Positions 4,667 to 7,244 of a DNA stretch of 7,244 bases are shown piece after piece. Each line of letters opens with the position of its first letter. Within the stretch, counting starts at the first letter, position 1. Under the pieces are notes generated by a model, which was given only the letters and a program-made list of their open reading frames with translations, did not search any database and was not told the DNA's origin. The stretch comes from Actinomycetes bacterium. Its GTDB lineage: Bacteria > Actinomycetota > Actinomycetes > Mycobacteriales > Mycobacteriaceae. The DNA is taken from positions 1 through 7,244 of the forward strand of contig JAEZIA010000116.1 of the NCBI GenBank assembly GCA_023416315.1, written 5' to 3'. The translations under genes and the position numbers were made by a program.

Positions 4667-5863
4667 ATGCAGGCGGTGACAGAGGGCCAGCTTTCCTACG
4701 ACCCCTATAACGTCGAGATCGACGCCGATCCCTATCCGACGTATCGGCGGCTGCGCGACGAGGCACCGCTCTATTACAACGAGAAGTTCGACTTCTGGGC
4801 CTTGAGCCGGTTCTCGGACGTCGATGACGCATTGCGTGACCTCGACAACCTGAGTTCCGCCAAGGGCGACATCCTCGAAGTGGTCAAGGCCGAACCGGAG
4901 ATGCCACTGGGTGTGTTCATCAACGAGGACCCACCCCTGCACACCGTCCATCGGCTGTTGGTGTCCCGCGCGTTCACCCCGCGCAAGATGAACGCCATCG
5001 AGGACCAGGTACGCGCATTCTGTGCCGCCTGCCTGGACCCGCTATCGTCCGGGGACCGGTTCGACTTCACCCTCGACCTGGGGGCGGAGATGCCGATGCG
5101 GGTGATCGGCATGCTCGTCGGCATGCCCGATTCGCTGCAGCGCAGCGTCCGCAAGGTGGCCGGCCAGCGATTGCGCAACAAGCCCGGCGAACCGCTGCCG
5201 GTGAGCAAGACCAATTACTTCAACGGCAACATGTTTCGCGAGTACGTGCAGTGGCGAGAGGAGAATCCCTCCGACGATCTCGTCACCGAACTGCTGGCGG
5301 CCGAGTTCCGCGATGTCGACGGTCGGCTGCGGCGGTTGACGACCGAAGAACTGTTGGTCTTTCTCGGCGTCATCGCCAACGCGGGCACCGAGACCGTCGG
5401 GCGACTGTTCGGCTGGCTCGGCAAACTGCTCGGCGAACACCCCGACCAGCGCCGCCAACTCGTCGATGATCCCGACCTGATCAGCGGTGCCGTCGAAGAG
5501 GTCATGCGCTTCGAACCGCCGGTGCACAATATCGCCCGCTACATCACCAAAGACGTTGCGTATCATGGCCAGACGGTCCCGGCGGGCAGTGCGCTGCTGC
5601 TGATGGCCGGGGCGGCCAACCGCGACGAGCGCCACATCGAGAACCCCGACCGGTTCGACATTCACCGCAGCGCCAACCATCTCGCGTTCGGCCGCGGTGC
5701 GCATTTCTGCCTCGGCGCCGCACTGGCCCGACTGGAGGGCCGCGTCGCCCTGGAAGAGATCCTCAAGCGCTGGCCGGACTGGACCGTCGATCTCGATGCG
5801 GCGGTGCGCGCCCCCACCGCTACGGTGCGCGGCTGGGACAGCATGCCGACGGTGCTCGGGTGA
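4667..5863 (+). CDS. Cytochrome P450 (bacterial class I type)
   Basis: A 398-residue soluble P450 without a membrane anchor, the usual bacterial length. The C-helix has EDPPLHTVHR (87-96), with His92 and Arg96 as likely heme-propionate contacts. The I-helix oxygen-activation motif is AGTETV (239-244), with the acid-alcohol pair Glu242-Thr243. The K-helix ExxR is Glu278-Val-Met-Arg281. The heme loop is FGRGAHFCLG, with axial ligand Cys348. All catalytic elements are intact, so a functional monooxygenase is expected, hydroxylating a probably hydrophobic substrate with electrons from a ferredoxin. No ferredoxin or reductase gene is in the window, so partners must come from elsewhere. The N-terminal YDPYNVEIDADPYPTYRRLRDEAPLYYN is typical of actinobacterial catabolic P450s. 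The CYP family number cannot be assigned by eye. The ATG at 4667 has GAGGAG at 4657-4662, 4 nt upstream. The gene converges on the second SDR, with 6 nt between stop codons. Confidence 0.96.
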   Translation: MQAVTEGQLSYDPYNVEIDADPYPTYRRLRDEAPLYYNEKFDFWALSRFSDVDDALRDLDNLSSAKGDILEVVKAEPEMPLGVFINEDPPLHTVHRLLVSRAFTPRKMNAIEDQVRAFCAACLDPLSSGDRFDFTLDLGAEMPMRVIGMLVGMPDSLQRSVRKVAGQRLRNKPGEPLPVSKTNYFNGNMFREYVQWREENPSDDLVTELLAAEFRDVDGRLRRLTTEELLVFLGVIANAGTETVGRLFGWLGKLLGEHPDQRRQLVDDPDLISGAVEEVMRFEPPVHNIARYITKDVAYHGQTVPAGSALLLMAGAANRDERHIENPDRFDIHRSANHLAFGRGAHFCLGAALARLEGRVALEEILKRWPDWTVDLDAAVRAPTATVRGWDSMPTVLG

Positions 5864-5869
5864 CCTAAC

Positions 5870-6658
5870 CTAACCCCGGCTCCGCAGTGGGACGTTCAGC
5901 AGGCTGTCGGGGCCGGCGATGTCGGCGAATTCCATCGCCCAGGCCGGCTTTCCGTGCTGCACGATCCACGTCGATCCGGTGGCCTCGATTGGTGATTTCG
6001 CGGCGGTCAGGACCGCGTCGGCGATCGATTCCGGTTCCATCACCGGCACACCGGCGCCCTCCACCAGGCGGCGTCGGTTGCCCAGCACACCGGTCTCGGT
6101 GATCCCCGGGCACACGGTATGCACGGCAATGCCCTCGGGCGCCAGATTGGGCGCGATGGCGCGCATGAAGCCGACCACCGCGTGTTTACCCAGCGAGTAC
6201 ACCGGGTCCGGATGCCACGGCAGAATGCCGGCCAGTGACGCCGTCGCGACAATGGCCCGCCCGCCGGTCCCCGGGCGACTCCGCATTGTTCGGACCGCCG
6301 CGCGGGCGCCGAAGACGACGCCGTCGAGGTTCACCCCCACCGATCGGCGGTACTCGGCGTCCTCGAGCTCGCCGATGTCCCCAGACCAGCGAATGCTGAT
6401 GCCCGCGTTGAGGAACGCGAGGTCCAGCGATCCGAGTTCGGCCGCACACGAGTCGAACGCCGCGTCCACCTGCCGGGAGTCAGACACATCGCACGCCAAG
6501 CTCAGCCCGCCGACCTCGTCGGCAACCGCGCCCGCGGCATCGGCGTCGATGTCGACGACACATACCCGCATGCCGCCCTCGGCCAGTGACTGTGCAGCGG
6601 CCCGTCCGATACCCGAACCGCCGCCGGTCACCAAGGCCACCCGGCCATCGAGCCTCAC
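5870..6658 (-). CDS. SDR-family NAD-dependent oxidoreductase (second of two)
   Basis: A classical SDR of 262 residues. TGGGSGIG is at 11-18. The second strand ends VVDID with Asp36, which favours NAD over NADP, unlike the first SDR in this window. NAG is at 84-86, Asn110 is the active-site Asn, and Ser141-Tyr154-Lys158 (YSLGK) is the complete triad. CPGITETG (183-190) keeps the canonical PG motif. The C-terminal part (STWIVQHGKPAWAMEFADI) is longer than in FabG-type enzymes. An alcohol dehydrogenase role is expected; the substrate is unknown. The start is GTG at 6658, 4 nt after the stop of the SnoaL-like gene, with no strong ribosome site, so translation is probably coupled to that gene. The TAG stop faces the P450 stop across 6 nt that contain part of a short CCTAAC repeat. 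Confidence 0.92.
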   Translation of the reverse strand: MRLDGRVALVTGGGSGIGRAAAQSLAEGGMRVCVVDIDADAAGAVADEVGGLSLACDVSDSRQVDAAFDSCAAELGSLDLAFLNAGISIRWSGDIGELEDAEYRRSVGVNLDGVVFGARAAVRTMRSRPGTGGRAIVATASLAGILPWHPDPVYSLGKHAVVGFMRAIAPNLAPEGIAVHTVCPGITETGVLGNRRRLVEGAGVPVMEPESIADAVLTAAKSPIEATGSTWIVQHGKPAWAMEFADIAGPDSLLNVPLRSRG

Positions 6659-6662
6659 CGCG

Positions 6663-7220
6663 TCACCAGCGGTCGACGGGAACGTCTTCGATCGTCAGCG
6701 GCCGCGCATATGACGCATCGGTGCGGTCCCACTTGCCCTTGATGAACCCCTTGACCGCACCGGAGGCCAGCACCGAGGAATCGCCGCTCATCATCCATTC
6801 GAGCGTGCACCGGCGCAGCGCGATCTTCCAGACCCCGTCGCGACGCTCCAGTCGGTCGAGGTAGCGTCCGCCCATCAGCGACACGATCTTGCCGCCCTTG
6901 GCCCGCATCGCGCCCATGACATAGCTCTCGGCATGGGCGACGTCACCGTCGATCTCGCAGGTATGGGTGGTGATGTTGTGCAAATGGTCCTCGAACACCA
7001 TGCTGTGCGCATTGTTGGCCCAATCCCCGTACTCAGGGCCAAGTTTCACCGTCGGGCCGTGCTCGTCCACGCCGTCGTCGAAGTACACGCTGCCCATCAG
7101 CTCCGCATCGTGGCGGTCGTGGCCACGGGACTGGTTCATCACACAGTCGAGGATGGCGGTGCGGTCTTCGAGGTACTGCACCCGCTCCTGCAGCTGTTTG
7201 AGTTCGTCGGCGTTGGTCAC
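6663..7220 (-). CDS. SnoaL/NTF2-like fold protein (nuclear transport factor 2 family)
   Basis: About 185 residues from the GTG at 7220. A charged helix (residues 4-20, ADELKQLQERVQYLEDR) leads into RTAILDCVMNQSRGHDRHDAELMGSVYFDDG, a pattern seen in SnoaL_4-type cone-shaped proteins of actinobacteria and in bile-acid dehydratase-like proteins. HNITTHTCEIDGDVAHAESYV (81-101) and the later YLDRLERRDGVWKIALRRC are the following beta strands of the fold. Family members act as isomerases, dehydratases or hydratases, or as non-catalytic partners. His34, Asp38 and His81 are candidate pocket residues, but this is inferred. The C-terminal tail of about 30 residues (GFIKGKWDRTDASYARP) extends past the usual domain. 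The GTG at 7220 has GGAAGGA 5 nt upstream. An in-frame ATG at 7238 would add six residues, but its upstream region is cut by the window edge. The next gene, an SDR, starts 4 nt downstream, so the two form an operon that may continue from the right. Confidence 0.85.
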   Translation of the reverse strand: MTNADELKQLQERVQYLEDRTAILDCVMNQSRGHDRHDAELMGSVYFDDGVDEHGPTVKLGPEYGDWANNAHSMVFEDHLHNITTHTCEIDGDVAHAESYVMGAMRAKGGKIVSLMGGRYLDRLERRDGVWKIALRRCTLEWMMSGDSSVLASGAVKGFIKGKWDRTDASYARPLTIEDVPVDRW

Positions 7221-7225
7221 GGCGG

Positions 7226-7232
7226 TCCTTCC
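7226..7232 (-). promoter_or_regulatory. Ribosome binding site that favours the GTG start of the SnoaL-like gene
   Basis: Minus-strand GGAAGGA ends 5 nt before the GTG at 7220. It lies downstream of the alternative ATG at 7238, and therefore supports the shorter protein. The ATGA at 7238-7235 could instead contain the stop codon of a preceding gene, but the sequence ends too soon to tell. Confidence 0.55.
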
Positions 7233-7244
7233 GGTCATGTCGAT

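Noticed and set aside
5042..5704. Minus-strand open frame of 220 codons inside the P450 gene
   Set aside because: It is antisense to intact P450 motifs, with no ribosome site or family features.
5864..5876. CCTAACCTAACC short repeat between the P450 and SDR stops as a terminator or repeat element
   Set aside because: It is only two copies of a 6-mer, forms no hairpin and no T-run follows. It is too short to mean anything on its own.

Overview
The window is high-GC DNA with actinobacterial traits: very high G/C at third codon positions, GTG starts, purine-rich ribosome sites such as GGGAG and GAGGAG, and a set of enzymes (GMC flavoprotein, luciferase-like F420/FMN oxidoreductase, class I bacterial P450, SDRs, SnoaL-like protein) typical of fast-growing mycobacteria (Mycolicibacterium) and related Mycobacteriales. 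The genus is inferred from style, not from a marker gene. No tRNA, rRNA, insertion sequence, CRISPR array or phage gene was seen. The window is almost fully coding, and no gene-free stretch exceeds 100 bp.

Layout, left to right. Positions 1-70 are non-coding. They hold a perfect 20-bp inverted repeat and probably the promoter of a leftward gene that starts off-window. Then come a GMC-family FAD oxidoreductase (71-1672, minus) and a nitroreductase-family flavoprotein (1729-2457, minus). Divergent from the nitroreductase is a two-gene unit: an SDR dehydrogenase (2508-3278, plus) and a VOC/glyoxalase-fold protein (3280-3714, plus), 1 nt apart. A luciferase-like oxidoreductase (3711-4568, minus) converges on it, with stop codons interlocked in the tetranucleotide TTAG. 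Divergent from that gene across a 98-bp gap is a cytochrome P450 (4667-5863, plus). It converges on a second SDR (5870-6658, minus), which lies 4 nt downstream of a SnoaL/NTF2-like gene (6663-7220, minus).

The main finding is regulatory. The same 20-bp palindrome, two 8-bp arms around a 4-bp spacer with consensus TGCTRTAC-N4-GTAYAGCA, occurs four times: 36-55, 1705-1724, 2457-2476 and 4611-4630. All four lie in non-coding gaps at promoter positions, apart from one base shared with the proposed nitroreductase start codon. Two of them sit between divergent genes. In four of the six possible promoter orientations, a mycobacterial-type -10 hexamer (TANNNT) is embedded at the same offset inside the palindrome. 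The expected start site then leaves a short leader carrying a good ribosome site. This looks like the operator of a dimeric repressor, most likely TetR-type, that covers the -10 of every promoter visible in the left two thirds of the window. The regulator is not encoded here.

Together the genes look like an inducible oxidative catabolic locus for a hydrophobic molecule. The P450 could introduce a hydroxyl, the SDR and GMC enzymes could oxidise alcohols, and the luciferase-like and nitroreductase-like flavoproteins could do further redox steps. The VOC and SnoaL-like proteins could act as isomerase, lyase, epimerase or hydratase. Substrate and reaction order cannot be read from the sequence. 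No ferredoxin or ferredoxin reductase for the P450 is present in the window.
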